A DNA stretch of 49,497 nucleotides, from the NCBI GenBank assembly GCA_038329845.1, contig JBBQNJ010000031.1, positions 1-49,497 of the forward strand. The letters run 5' to 3'. Position 1 is the stretch's first letter; the number at the start of each line of letters is the position of its first letter. Positions 15,878 through 24,065 of the stretch are shown one piece after another. The notes under the pieces were generated by a model that was not told where the DNA came from, did not search any database, and worked only from the letters and a program-made list of their open reading frames with translations. Source of the stretch: JBBQNJ01 sp038329845 (GTDB lineage: Bacteria; Planctomycetota; Phycisphaerae; Tepidisphaerales; Tepidisphaeraceae). A program made the translations under genes and the position numbers.

Positions 15878-16882
15878 TCACCTCGATTGCGACTGGGCCT
15901 CTTCGATGAACGCCAGCATATTCTCGAGCGGCACGTCCCCCTCGACGCTGTGGGCCGGGGAGAGAATGTACGATCCGGCGCGGCCCAGCTCGATAAGCCG
16001 ACGGGTCTCGTCGCGGACATCCCGAACTGAACCGTAGGGAAGCGTCCGCTGGGTACTCAGCCCGCCGTGAAACGTCAATCGCCCACGATAGCGTCGCATC
16101 AGGTCCGGCGCATCCATTACTTCAGGCTGGAAAGGATTGAAGCAGCTCACTCCCATTTCGATCAGGTCATCGAACAACTCGTCCACGTCGCCGCAGGAAT
16201 GGATGAAGACCCTCTTTCCCTGCTCCAGGACCGCGCCGTACATCCGGCGCAGCACCGGCGCCAGCATTTTCCGCCAAAGGACCGGCCCCATGATAAGACC
16301 CTTTTGCTGGCCCCAATCGTCGCCGAAGTAGACCGCGTCAATGTCGTGCTCGCAGGCGCGGCGAAGCTGGACGATATTGTAATCGGCGATGGCGTTGAGC
16401 AATTCCTCGACGAACCCCGGATTTTCGTAAAAATCCATCATGAGATCTTCCATCCCGCGCAGCGTCCAGGCGCGTTCGAACAGGGAAAATCCGATGGCGA
16501 AACCGCGATAGCGGTCCGGGTAGCGGGCGAGCTTGGCGGGGATGTCGTCGAAGAATCGCCGATCCAGCGGGTCGGGAAAGCGGTAATCCTCCAGCGTCGG
16601 CTCGGGCAGCAGGCACCCCTCGACCACGCCGATGTCTTTGTCGGCCGAGCGATCCCATATCACTCCGAACACGTCGCGAACGCGATCATTGCCGATGTCG
16701 TCGAAGAATCCGTAATCGTTGCCCAGCCAGACGATGTGGTTGCCGACGGCTTGCTCCAGGTCCTCGTGTCCGTACGCCTGCTCGAGCTTTTCGCGGGCCT
16801 CGAGCGTGAATTTGAACGACCAGGGCACGTACGCGGGCCGGCGCCATTCCAATACATCCTGAATGATCCGTCGCTTGCTCAT
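15878..16882 (-). CDS. Uroporphyrinogen decarboxylase-like protein (URO-D superfamily)
   Basis: Predicted 334 residues with the URO-D fold signature: MSKRRIIQDVLEWRRPAYVP at the start, ERAWTLRGMEDLMMDFYENP, VYFGDDWGQQKGLIMGP, RVFIHSCGDVDELFDDLIEMG, NPFQPEVMD and LTFHGGLSTQRTLPYGS, ending ILSPAHSVEGDVPLENM. The HSCGD motif resembles the metal-binding region of corrinoid methyltransferases (MtaA/CmuA-like) more than true HemE, which has FxGxPFT-type residues absent here. It is therefore probably not the haem enzyme. Such paralogues are abundant in planctomycetes and their substrates are largely unknown. It begins 25 bp after mraY on the same strand, so it is probably co-transcribed with the mur genes. 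Confidence 0.82.
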   Translation of the reverse strand: MSKRRIIQDVLEWRRPAYVPWSFKFTLEAREKLEQAYGHEDLEQAVGNHIVWLGNDYGFFDDIGNDRVRDVFGVIWDRSADKDIGVVEGCLLPEPTLEDYRFPDPLDRRFFDDIPAKLARYPDRYRGFAIGFSLFERAWTLRGMEDLMMDFYENPGFVEELLNAIADYNIVQLRRACEHDIDAVYFGDDWGQQKGLIMGPVLWRKMLAPVLRRMYGAVLEQGKRVFIHSCGDVDELFDDLIEMGVSCFNPFQPEVMDAPDLMRRYRGRLTFHGGLSTQRTLPYGSVRDVRDETRRLIELGRAGSYILSPAHSVEGDVPLENMLAFIEEAQSQSR

Positions 16883-16907
16883 CGGCTCTTTCGCTTCAAA
16901 GTCCACG

Positions 16908-18044
16908 CTATCGTAGCTTCACCGTCGCCAGCGCCATCGCCGCCAGCATCGCGCCGATCAGCCAGAACCGGGTCACCACCTGCGTTTCCGTCCAGCCGAG
17001 TTTCTGGAAATGATGGTGTATTGGGGCCATGCGGAAAATCCGACGGCCCTCGCCGTAGCGCCGGCGGGTGTACTTGAAGTAGCTCACCTGCATCATCACG
17101 CTTAACGCCTCGGCGACAAAAATGCCGCCGACCATGAACAGCATCAGCTCCTGGCGGATGACGATGGCAATATACCCGATCAGCCCCCCCAGCGCCAGCG
17201 AACCGGTATCGCCCATGAAGACGCTGGCGGGGTTGCAGTTGAACCATAAAAATCCGAGGCACGCCCCCATCATGGCCCCGGCAAGCACCGCCATCTGATC
17301 GCCCGCCTGGACGTAGGGGATAAGCAGTGGACTGGCCCACGAGAGCGTCCCGGCGATCAATGACAAGACCACGAACGCGAACGAAACGATCGCCATGCAG
17401 CCGCTGGCCAAGCCGTCCAGCCCGTCGGAGAGATTGACTGCGTTGCTGGCGCCGGTGACGACCAGCGTGCCGATAATCACGAAGCCCGCCAGGTTCAGCG
17501 GGATCAACAGATTCTTGAAAAACGGAAAGCCGAACGTGTGCGGCATGGCGGCGGCGTATTGGAACGTGAAGTACGAGAGAATCACTCCCAGGCCGATCTG
17601 AAACAATAATTTTTCCAGGCTGGTGAGTCCCTGGCGACTGCCCTGGCGCCGGCCCACGGTCAGTTTCAGCCAGTCGTCGATCGCGCCCACGCCCCCAAGC
17701 CAGACCAGGCAGACCAAGGCCATGTCCACATAGAAATTCCGCAAGTCGGCCAGCAGCAAGGTGGTTAGCGCGATCGACGCGATGATCAGCGAGCCGCCCA
17801 TGGTCGGGGTGCCGGTCTTCGACGCCATCACCTTGTCGATGTCGGCCTGATTGAACTTGGCCAGGTCGGCAATTTTCTGATGGTGCAGCCACGCGATCAC
17901 CCAGGGCCCCGGCGCGATGCATCCGATAAACCCGATCAAAATGGCGACGGTCGCCTGAAACGTGGGGAAAGTGAATACGCGTAAAAAGCCCAGATTATGG
18001 GCTTCCAGCCAAGGCATGAAGTGCTGGACGAGAAGATAAATCAT
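16908..18044 (-). CDS. mraY: Phospho-N-acetylmuramoyl-pentapeptide transferase MraY
   Basis: A 378-residue polytopic inner-membrane enzyme (about ten helices) that moves phospho-MurNAc-pentapeptide to undecaprenyl phosphate, making lipid I. Catalytic blocks are present: SKTGTPTMGG, the aspartates D123/D124 in GAIDDWLKL, NAVNLSDGLDGL (D207/D210), VFMGDTGSLALGG and the histidine motif APIHHHF. Its presence together with MurE and MurF supports a peptidoglycan-making planctomycete. It follows murF on the minus strand but after an unusual 211-bp gap that holds an inverted repeat, and precedes the UroD-like gene. Confidence 0.97.
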   Translation of the reverse strand: MIYLLVQHFMPWLEAHNLGFLRVFTFPTFQATVAILIGFIGCIAPGPWVIAWLHHQKIADLAKFNQADIDKVMASKTGTPTMGGSLIIASIALTTLLLADLRNFYVDMALVCLVWLGGVGAIDDWLKLTVGRRQGSRQGLTSLEKLLFQIGLGVILSYFTFQYAAAMPHTFGFPFFKNLLIPLNLAGFVIIGTLVVTGASNAVNLSDGLDGLASGCMAIVSFAFVVLSLIAGTLSWASPLLIPYVQAGDQMAVLAGAMMGACLGFLWFNCNPASVFMGDTGSLALGGLIGYIAIVIRQELMLFMVGGIFVAEALSVMMQVSYFKYTRRRYGEGRRIFRMAPIHHHFQKLGWTETQVVTRFWLIGAMLAAMALATVKLR

Positions 18045-18065
18045 GAATCAGCCTGCCCGGACAAT

Positions 18066-18238
18066 TAAACGCGAAGGGGCGAAGGAGCGAGGAAGAAATT
18101 GGGTTCTTGCTTCGAGTAGATGATTCTCCAAACTTTCGTTTCCGCGAGGACGAGACTCTGAGAATCTTCACCACGCACACTCAAAGGACCCGACGAAAAA
18201 ACGCGGGATTGACTTCGCCCTTTCGTCCCTTCGCGTTT
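18066..18238. repeat. Inverted repeat TAAACGCGAAGGG in the murF-mraY gap
   Basis: The arm TAAACGCGAAGGG (18066-18078) has its exact reverse complement CCCTTCGCGTTTA at 18226-18238, and both continue into further G/A-rich GCGAAGG or CGTCC-type sequence. The arms bound about 147 bp in which no coding frame is apparent. It lies within an otherwise tight run of cell-wall genes, so it looks like an inserted non-coding element. It might also attenuate transcription into mraY. Confidence 0.75.
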
Positions 18239-18255
18239 AGATTTTCTCTTCGACC

Positions 18256-19659
18256 TCAACTCGCTGCCCGCAGCGCCGGTGAGGCCCCGCCGCTCGCCAG
18301 CGCCTCGGCGATCCGTTCTAGATGGACCGCCCGTGAACCCTTCAGCAGCACCAAGTCGCCCTCGCGGACGTAGCCGCTCGCCTGCTGCGCCGCTGTCGCG
18401 GCGTCAGCCACATGCGTAATCGACCCGGCCATCCCCGCGGCACGGGCCTCGGCGGCGATCCACGCCGCTTGCTCGCCCACGCAGATCAACGCATCGAGCC
18501 GGCACGCGGCGGCGAACTGTCCGACCTGGCGATGGAACCGCTCGCTCGAATCGCCCAGCTCACGCATTTCGCCGAGGAACGCGATCCGACGCCCGCTGGT
18601 CTCCAACGCCGCGATCGTCTCCAGCGCCGCCCGCATCGAAGCGGGATTGGCGTTGTATGCGTCGTTGATAAGGCTCACGCCGTTGACGGTCAGCCACTGC
18701 ATGCGCATGTCCGGGCCTGTCGAGCGCGACAATCCCTGCACGATCAGATCTTCACTTACCCCCAGCCGCCGTCCCACCGCGATCGCGGCCAACGCATTAA
18801 TCGCGGCGTGTCGCCCGAGCATCGGCACGAAGACCTCGCGGCGTCCGTTCAGGGCGAATCGCGTTCCCTGTCGATCAACCTTCACCTCGGTGGCGAAAAG
18901 ATCGTTGCCGCTTTGCGATCCGAACGTCACCCGCCTACCGCGAAACGGTGCCACCGACTCGAGCACCTGCGGATCATCGCCGTTGACGATCAACATGCCG
19001 GTATTAGGGTCCATCCCCTCGATCAAGCTGGCATTTTCACGACGAACGCCGATCAGGTCGCCCAGGCCTTCAAGATGCTCGGCGGTGCAGTTGGTGATGA
19101 CCCCGACATCGGGCATCGCCATCTCCGTCAGCACCTTGATCTCCCCGGGATGATTGGTGCCCAGTTCCAGCACCAGGTAATCCTGGTTGGGGTTGGCGGG
19201 CAAAATCGTCAGGGGAACGCCGATGTCGTTGTTGAAGCTTCGCGGCGAGATCGATCCGTTGAGTTTGCCGCCCAGGGCCGCGTGGATGAGGTGTTTGGTG
19301 CTTGTCTTGCCGTTGGAGCCAGCCACGGCCACGACGCGGGCGGTCATCTGCCGGCGGGCATGACGGGTGAGCTTCGCCAGCGCCCTTCGCCCATCGGGCG
19401 TTAGCAGCACGGGAATGTCGGCAGGGATTTTCGCGGGCAGTTGATCGACCACCGCCGCGACCGCCCCACCGGCGATGGCAGCGTCGAGGAAGTCATTGCC
19501 GTTATGTCGTTCGCCGCGAATCGCCACAAACAAACTCCCCCGGCGCATCATTCGCGTGTCGATGCAGACCTCGTGGATCATCGGGCAGTCGGTGCCGATC
19601 ACATTCAAGGGCTTGGCGCCCAGGAGTTGCCGCGCTTGCTGAATCGTCAATGGCTTCAT
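18256..19659 (-). CDS. murF: UDP-MurNAc-tripeptide--D-alanyl-D-alanine ligase MurF
   Basis: A 467-residue cytosolic Mur ligase that adds D-Ala-D-Ala to the UDP-MurNAc-tripeptide. Seen: N-terminal substrate domain with DTRMMRRGSLFVAIRG, the ATP loop AVAGSNGKTSTK (residues 112-121), NDIGVPLTIL, LGTNHPGEIK, ITNCTAEHLEGLG, NALAAIAVGRRLG, INDAYNANPASMRAAL and the C-terminal GSRAVHLE. Every expected block is present. It starts 24 bp after murE, so the two are surely co-transcribed. Confidence 0.97.
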   Translation of the reverse strand: MKPLTIQQARQLLGAKPLNVIGTDCPMIHEVCIDTRMMRRGSLFVAIRGERHNGNDFLDAAIAGGAVAAVVDQLPAKIPADIPVLLTPDGRRALAKLTRHARRQMTARVVAVAGSNGKTSTKHLIHAALGGKLNGSISPRSFNNDIGVPLTILPANPNQDYLVLELGTNHPGEIKVLTEMAMPDVGVITNCTAEHLEGLGDLIGVRRENASLIEGMDPNTGMLIVNGDDPQVLESVAPFRGRRVTFGSQSGNDLFATEVKVDRQGTRFALNGRREVFVPMLGRHAAINALAAIAVGRRLGVSEDLIVQGLSRSTGPDMRMQWLTVNGVSLINDAYNANPASMRAALETIAALETSGRRIAFLGEMRELGDSSERFHRQVGQFAAACRLDALICVGEQAAWIAAEARAAGMAGSITHVADAATAAQQASGYVREGDLVLLKGSRAVHLERIAEALASGGASPALRAAS

Positions 19660-19683
19660 CGTTGTCTCGCAAAGGAAATCGGT

Positions 19684-21180
19684 TCAACCCGCCGCCCGAC
19701 GGGCGGTCTGCGTGCCGGTCAACACCCGCGACGCCACTTCCACATCGTCAAAAGGATGCTTGATCGTCCCAATTTGCTGGTAAGTTTCGTGCCCCTTACC
19801 GGCCAGAACGATCACGTCGTTCTCCTGAGCCTCGGTCAAGATTCGCTCGATCGCTTCTCGCCGGTCCGGCTGCACCACGACCGAATCCCGGCGATTCGAC
19901 GGCACGCCGGCGAATATCTCCTGGCGGATCACCGCCGGATCGTCGCGGCGCGGGTTGTCATCGGTAATCCAGACTTGATCGGCCCAGCGGCAGGCGACGG
20001 CGGCCATCCGCGGGCGCTTGCCGCGGTCGCGCTCGCCGCCGCAACCGAACAGCACCCGCAGACGCCCGCGCGCCAACGGGCGCAGCGTCTTAAGAACATT
20101 GTCCAGCGCATCATCGCTGTGGGCGTAATCGACCAGCACAGTGAAGGGCTGGCCGGCCCGAACCGCCTGCAATCGCCCCGGTGCGCCGGCCGCATCGGCC
20201 AGGCCGGCGACGATCTGGTGAACCGACAGCCCGAAAACCTCGCCCACCAGCCCCGCGGCGCACAAGGCATTGGCGATGTTGTATCGCCCGATCAAGCTCA
20301 TGCTCACCGGCGCCTGTCCGTCCGGCGTGATCAGCGTAAATGAAGTTCCCGCGGCGGTGATCGACACGTCGCGGGCCGCGTAATCGCAACGACGAGTGAA
20401 CCCGAATCGCACGATCCTGGCGGCGGTGCGCTGGATCATTCGGGCCGTGTGCGTATCTTCGGCATTGACCACCGCCACCGCCTGTGGCCCTAACTGCTCG
20501 AACAGCTTCGCCTTGGCCGCGGCGTATTGGTCCATCGTGCGGTGATAGTCCAGATGATCGCCGGTGAGATTGGTGAACGCAGCGCCGGCGAAACTCACCC
20601 CATCGGCGCGGCGCTGGTCCAGGGCGTGACTGGAGACTTCCATCGCGCACGAGCGGCATCCCGCATCGCGCATCCGCGCCAGCAGCCCGGCAACCTCGAC
20701 CGCGCCGGGCGTGGTCATCGTCGCGGAAGAGCGTTTGGCGCCGTCGTCGATCTCGACGGTGCCGATCAGCCCGCAGCGCCGCGAAACTTTTTCCAGCAGA
20801 TGTCGCACCAGGTAGGCGCAGGTTGTCTTGCCGTTGGTCCCAGTGATCCCCAGGACCTGGACTTCCTCGCTGGGCCGGCCGAAAAACAGGTGCGCTAGTC
20901 GAGATGCCGCGGCTGCGGGGTCGGCCACTTGAATCAGCGGCAGAGACATCTCGGCGAGCAAGCTTGTGTCGGCTTTTTCGGCAACAACAGCCACGGCCCC
21001 CCGCGCCGCGGCGTCAGCGATGAACGACCTGCCATCGGACTGCGTCCCCGGGCGAGCGACAAACAACGCGCCCGGTCGAACGGCGCGGGAATCTTCTTCG
21101 ATGCCGGTGATTGGAAGATCGAGAACCGCGGCCAGGTCGATCGCCGGATCAAACTGGCGCAACAGGGCGTGCAGCAGCAT
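19684..21180 (-). CDS. murE: UDP-MurNAc-L-alanyl-D-glutamate--2,6-diaminopimelate ligase MurE
   Basis: Predicted 498 residues. MurE adds the third amino acid of the stem peptide. The ATP loop is GITGTNGKTTCAYLV (residues 111-125); further blocks are TTPGAVEVAGLLARM, EVSSHALDQRRADGVSF, FTNLTGDHLDYHRTM, DYAHSDDALDNVL, FGCGGERDRGKRP and TDDNPRRDDP. The DNPR motif is the known signature for meso-diaminopimelate rather than lysine, so the wall is predicted to be A2pm-type. The ATG at 21180 (MLLHALLRQF) matches the family; the frame is open to 21270. It heads the run murE-murF-mraY. murD, murG, murC, ftsI and ftsW are not in the window. Confidence 0.96.
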   Translation of the reverse strand: MLLHALLRQFDPAIDLAAVLDLPITGIEEDSRAVRPGALFVARPGTQSDGRSFIADAAARGAVAVVAEKADTSLLAEMSLPLIQVADPAAAASRLAHLFFGRPSEEVQVLGITGTNGKTTCAYLVRHLLEKVSRRCGLIGTVEIDDGAKRSSATMTTPGAVEVAGLLARMRDAGCRSCAMEVSSHALDQRRADGVSFAGAAFTNLTGDHLDYHRTMDQYAAAKAKLFEQLGPQAVAVVNAEDTHTARMIQRTAARIVRFGFTRRCDYAARDVSITAAGTSFTLITPDGQAPVSMSLIGRYNIANALCAAGLVGEVFGLSVHQIVAGLADAAGAPGRLQAVRAGQPFTVLVDYAHSDDALDNVLKTLRPLARGRLRVLFGCGGERDRGKRPRMAAVACRWADQVWITDDNPRRDDPAVIRQEIFAGVPSNRRDSVVVQPDRREAIERILTEAQENDVIVLAGKGHETYQQIGTIKHPFDDVEVASRVLTGTQTARRAAG

Positions 21181-21371
21181 AGGGACATCCCTTTCCCGTG
21201 GGCTCGACGGTAACAGGACCGCCGCGCGTGCCAGACGGAAATCCATTCCGTCCTTCCCCGACCGTACCACACCGCGCGGGCTGAATCAAGAATGGGACGA
21301 GCAACCGCGTTGGGCGCTGCGCGTGCCGGTGCCGCGTTGACCCTCCTGGGCGCGCGGCTTAGCATCCTTCG

Positions 21372-21710
21372 ATGTTTTGGTCGCTTGGTGATGTTGACTA
21401 TGGGGCGATTTTCGGGTGGTCGCTGGCGTTGATCATTGCGCTGGGGGCGCTGGGGCTGGGGATCATGTATTTTCGGCAGCGGCTGGTGAGCGGCGATGAG
21501 CCGACGAACAAGGCGGGATTTACGTTGGCGGACCTGCGGGAACTGCATCGCAAGGGGCAGATGAGCGATGATGAGTTCGCCAAGGCCAAGGCTCAGCTCG
21601 TGTCGGTCTTGAAAAAGCCCGCTCAATCGCAGTCGCCGGGTGCGATGGGCGATAGCCGGTTGCGCGGCGGCGACGGCGCGGGCGACGGCTCGGCGGACCC
21701 GAGGCGCTGA
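21372..21710 (+). CDS. Small single-helix membrane protein with SHOCT-like domain
   Basis: 112 residues: one transmembrane helix near residues 12-34 (IFGWSLALIIALGALGLGIM), a short linker, then a SHOCT-like helical hairpin FTLADLRELHRKGQMSDDEF followed by AKAKAQLV, and a Gly/Asp-rich disordered tail. SHOCT domains are short C-terminal modules thought to help oligomerise. The same kind of hairpin ends the Mfd protein at 27188-30787. It is divergent from murE and upstream of clpX; no ribosome-binding site is evident. Function unknown. Confidence 0.68.
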   Translation: MFWSLGDVDYGAIFGWSLALIIALGALGLGIMYFRQRLVSGDEPTNKAGFTLADLRELHRKGQMSDDEFAKAKAQLVSVLKKPAQSQSPGAMGDSRLRGGDGAGDGSADPRR

Positions 21711-22084
21711 ACCCGCCGCCAGACCACGCTATCGGCGATCTTCTCGGACGCTATCGCGAGTAATTTCCCTGCTTTTCCCGGGCGTCTAACTGGAGTACCA
21801 TCCATTAAAGAATCGGCGAGCGGAAACGGCGGCGGGCAGACCCCCGGGAATCGAGCGCAAGGGGTTGTCGGATGTATCTGTTAGTCAAGTCTCCCCACTC
21901 CCCGGTTCGATAAGACAGCGTGCGAGCGCGCGGAAATCCGCGGGCGGCGGTGAGCGAAGACGGATCCAGGTGAGACCGTTGGGTTGATCCGCAAGGCGCA
22001 GAATCCGGTCCACACGCCGGGGGAAGGCGTCCGCAAGACGCCTCCCGACCGATCGAAGTGCTTTAACGAACGGAAAGTCTTCCG
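21711..22084. other. 374-bp leader region before clpX
   Basis: No coding frame fits here. Two structures are visible: a dyad CGGATC...GATCCG (21961-21990) and a hairpin just upstream of clpX (listed separately). A tRNA-like GGTTCGAT at about 21902 lacks any cloverleaf around it. The region could hold the clpX promoter and a structured leader. Confidence 0.4.
22021..22046 (+). promoter_or_regulatory. Hairpin in the clpX leader
   Basis: AGGCGTC (22025-22031) pairs with GACGCCT (22037-22043) around CGCAA, extended by GGG (22021-22023) with CCC (22044-22046) past one bulged A. It ends 38 bp before the clpX start. Without a T-run it is more likely a leader structure than a terminator. Confidence 0.4.
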
Positions 22085-23434
22085 ATGGCCAGCAACAACC
22101 GCACCGGGAACGGTGGTCCGAATACTCCCTCGTCCAGCGGCTCGAACAACCCCGGTGCCGGCGGGTTTCGCGGGCGTCGAGTCACTACCTGCTCGTTCTG
22201 CGGCAAGAGCTCGCGCGATGTCGGACCGATGGTTGAAGGCCCCAGCGACGTCTATATCTGCGCCAACTGCGTGGACCTGGCCCACAACATTATCCGCCAG
22301 GAAAAACGCAAGCTCTCCAGCGCCCAGCCACTGTTCAGCGCGATTCCCTCGCCGCGGCAGATCAAGGATTTTCTGGGCCAATACGTCATCGGACAGGAAT
22401 ATGCCAAGAAGGCGCTGAGCGTGGCGGTCCACAACCACTACAAGCGGCTCAGCACCACCACCCCCGATGCCGCAGCCGACAATCGCGACGATGTCGAGAT
22501 CGACAAGAGCAACGTGCTGTTGATCGGTCCGACCGGATCGGGCAAAACGTTGCTGGCCAAGAGCCTGGCGCGGGTGCTGAACGTGCCGTTCGCCATCGGC
22601 GACGCCACCACGTTGACCGAGGCCGGCTACGTCGGAGAGGACGTCGAGAATATCCTGCTGAAACTGCTGCAAAACGCCGATTACGACCTCGAGTCGGCGC
22701 AGCGGGGGATCGTCTACATCGACGAGATCGACAAGATCGGCAAGACGCAGAACAACGTGTCGATCACGCGCGATGTCTCGGGCGAAGGAGTGCAGCAGGC
22801 GCTGCTGAAGATGCTCGAGGGGACGATCAGCAACATCCCCCCCCAGGGCGGCCGCAAGCACCCCGAGCAGCAGTACATCCAGATGGACACCTCGCAGATT
22901 CTCTTCATCTGCGGCGGGACGTTCGTGGGACTCGAGGACATCATCCGCAAGCGCCTGGGCAAGCGCCAGATCGGATTCATCAGTGAAACCAGCCTGGACG
23001 AAACGTCCAGCGAACGGGCCAGCGACCTGGCGCAGGTGCAGCCGGAGGACTTGGTCGAGTTCGGGATGATCCCCGAGTTCGTGGGTCGCCTGCCCCTGGT
23101 GGCCACCCTCGAACCGCTGGATGTGACGACATTGATCAGCATCCTCACCACGCCCAAAAACGCGATTGTCAAGCAATACCAGAAGTTTTTCCGGCTCGAG
23201 GGCAGCGACCTGGAGTTCACCCCCGGCGCTCTGCGGCTGATCGCCGAGCGCGCCCTCAAGCGCGACACCGGGGCCCGGGCGCTGCGGGCGGTTTGCGAGG
23301 AGATCATGCTCGACTTGATGTACCGTCTGCCCGATCACCAGCAAGGCGGCAAGTACATCATCGACGAGGACGTGGTGCGCGGACGGGTGAACCTGTTCGA
23401 GCTGCGCCCCGAACGCCGCAAAGAATCGGCCTGA
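22085..23434 (+). CDS. clpX: ATP-dependent Clp protease ATP-binding subunit ClpX
   Basis: A 449-residue AAA+ unfoldase that feeds substrates to ClpP. The N-terminal zinc-binding domain has C36, C39, C59 and C62 (CSFCG ... CANC), after an unusually long, Gly/Asn/Ser-rich head of about 33 residues. The AAA core has Walker A GPTGSGKTLLAKSLA, Walker B IVYIDEIDKIGK, the pore region GYVGEDVENIL, sensor motif PEFVGRLP and the C-terminal RDTGARALRAVCEEIM. Complete and typical apart from the head. No clpP or tig is next to it, so it is a stand-alone clpX. The start follows GGAAAG about 12 bp upstream. Confidence 0.97.
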   Translation: MASNNRTGNGGPNTPSSSGSNNPGAGGFRGRRVTTCSFCGKSSRDVGPMVEGPSDVYICANCVDLAHNIIRQEKRKLSSAQPLFSAIPSPRQIKDFLGQYVIGQEYAKKALSVAVHNHYKRLSTTTPDAAADNRDDVEIDKSNVLLIGPTGSGKTLLAKSLARVLNVPFAIGDATTLTEAGYVGEDVENILLKLLQNADYDLESAQRGIVYIDEIDKIGKTQNNVSITRDVSGEGVQQALLKMLEGTISNIPPQGGRKHPEQQYIQMDTSQILFICGGTFVGLEDIIRKRLGKRQIGFISETSLDETSSERASDLAQVQPEDLVEFGMIPEFVGRLPLVATLEPLDVTTLISILTTPKNAIVKQYQKFFRLEGSDLEFTPGALRLIAERALKRDTGARALRAVCEEIMLDLMYRLPDHQQGGKYIIDEDVVRGRVNLFELRPERRKESA

Positions 23435-23495
23435 TCCGAGTCGCTTCTTCCGATCGAAGCACTGATCGCTGGCCCGCCGAAGTCGGGGTCCGCCT

Positions 23496-24065
23496 ATGAG
23501 CTACATTCCGTCCTATCAAGGCCCCACCACGCCGGCACCCCCGCGGCGGCCGACTTCCGTAACGGTGCTGGCGATTCTCGGGATTATCCTGGGCGCGCTG
23601 GGCCTATGCGGGATGGTATCGAACCTTGTGCAGCTTGTGATAAAAACCAACCCGGTGCTGGTCCAGATGGACCGCTCGCCAGTAATGCATATCTGGTCGC
23701 CGGTCTCGATCGTGCTGGGACTGGGACTGACGATCGCCCTGCTCGCCGGCAGCATCGGGATGCTGTCGCTTCAGACGTGGGCTCGTCAGATGGTACTCAT
23801 CTACGCCGTCGCGAGCCTGGTCCTGGGCGTGCTGGGGACGATCATCAGCGCCATCTGGATGATTCCCATTTTCAACCAACTTGCCAGCGACCCCGATCCG
23901 GCGGTCCGGATGGGCGGCGTCGTCGGCAAGTACTCGCTGTTCATCTCTCCGGTGATCGGTGCGATCTACCCGGTTTTCGTGCTGGTGTTCCTTCGCCGCC
24001 GAAACGTGGTCGAGGCGTTCGAGCCTCAGCCCCCGCCACCGCCACTGGCGCCGCCGGTCGGCTGA
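23496..24065 (+). CDS. Four-helix integral membrane protein, function unknown
   Basis: 189 residues. A Pro/Thr-rich N-terminus (SYIPSYQGPTTPAPPRRP) is followed by four hydrophobic helices: VTVLAILGIILGALGLCGMV, SIVLGLGLTIALLAGSIGML, MVLIYAVASLVLGVLGTIIS and ISPVIGAIYPVFVLVFL. The tail is Pro-rich (PQPPPPPLAPPVG). No family was recognised; the layout resembles small DUF-type planctomycete membrane proteins. It lies 61 bp after clpX on the same strand and may share its transcript. Its last 40 bp overlap the convergent TPR/peptidase gene, so its proline-rich end is the antisense of that protein's glycine-rich end. Confidence 0.72.
   Translation: MSYIPSYQGPTTPAPPRRPTSVTVLAILGIILGALGLCGMVSNLVQLVIKTNPVLVQMDRSPVMHIWSPVSIVLGLGLTIALLAGSIGMLSLQTWARQMVLIYAVASLVLGVLGTIISAIWMIPIFNQLASDPDPAVRMGGVVGKYSLFISPVIGAIYPVFVLVFLRRRNVVEAFEPQPPPPPLAPPVG

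Noticed and set aside
21711..22084. tRNA-like GGTTCGAT near 21902
   Set aside because: No acceptor stem or anticodon arm can be folded around it.
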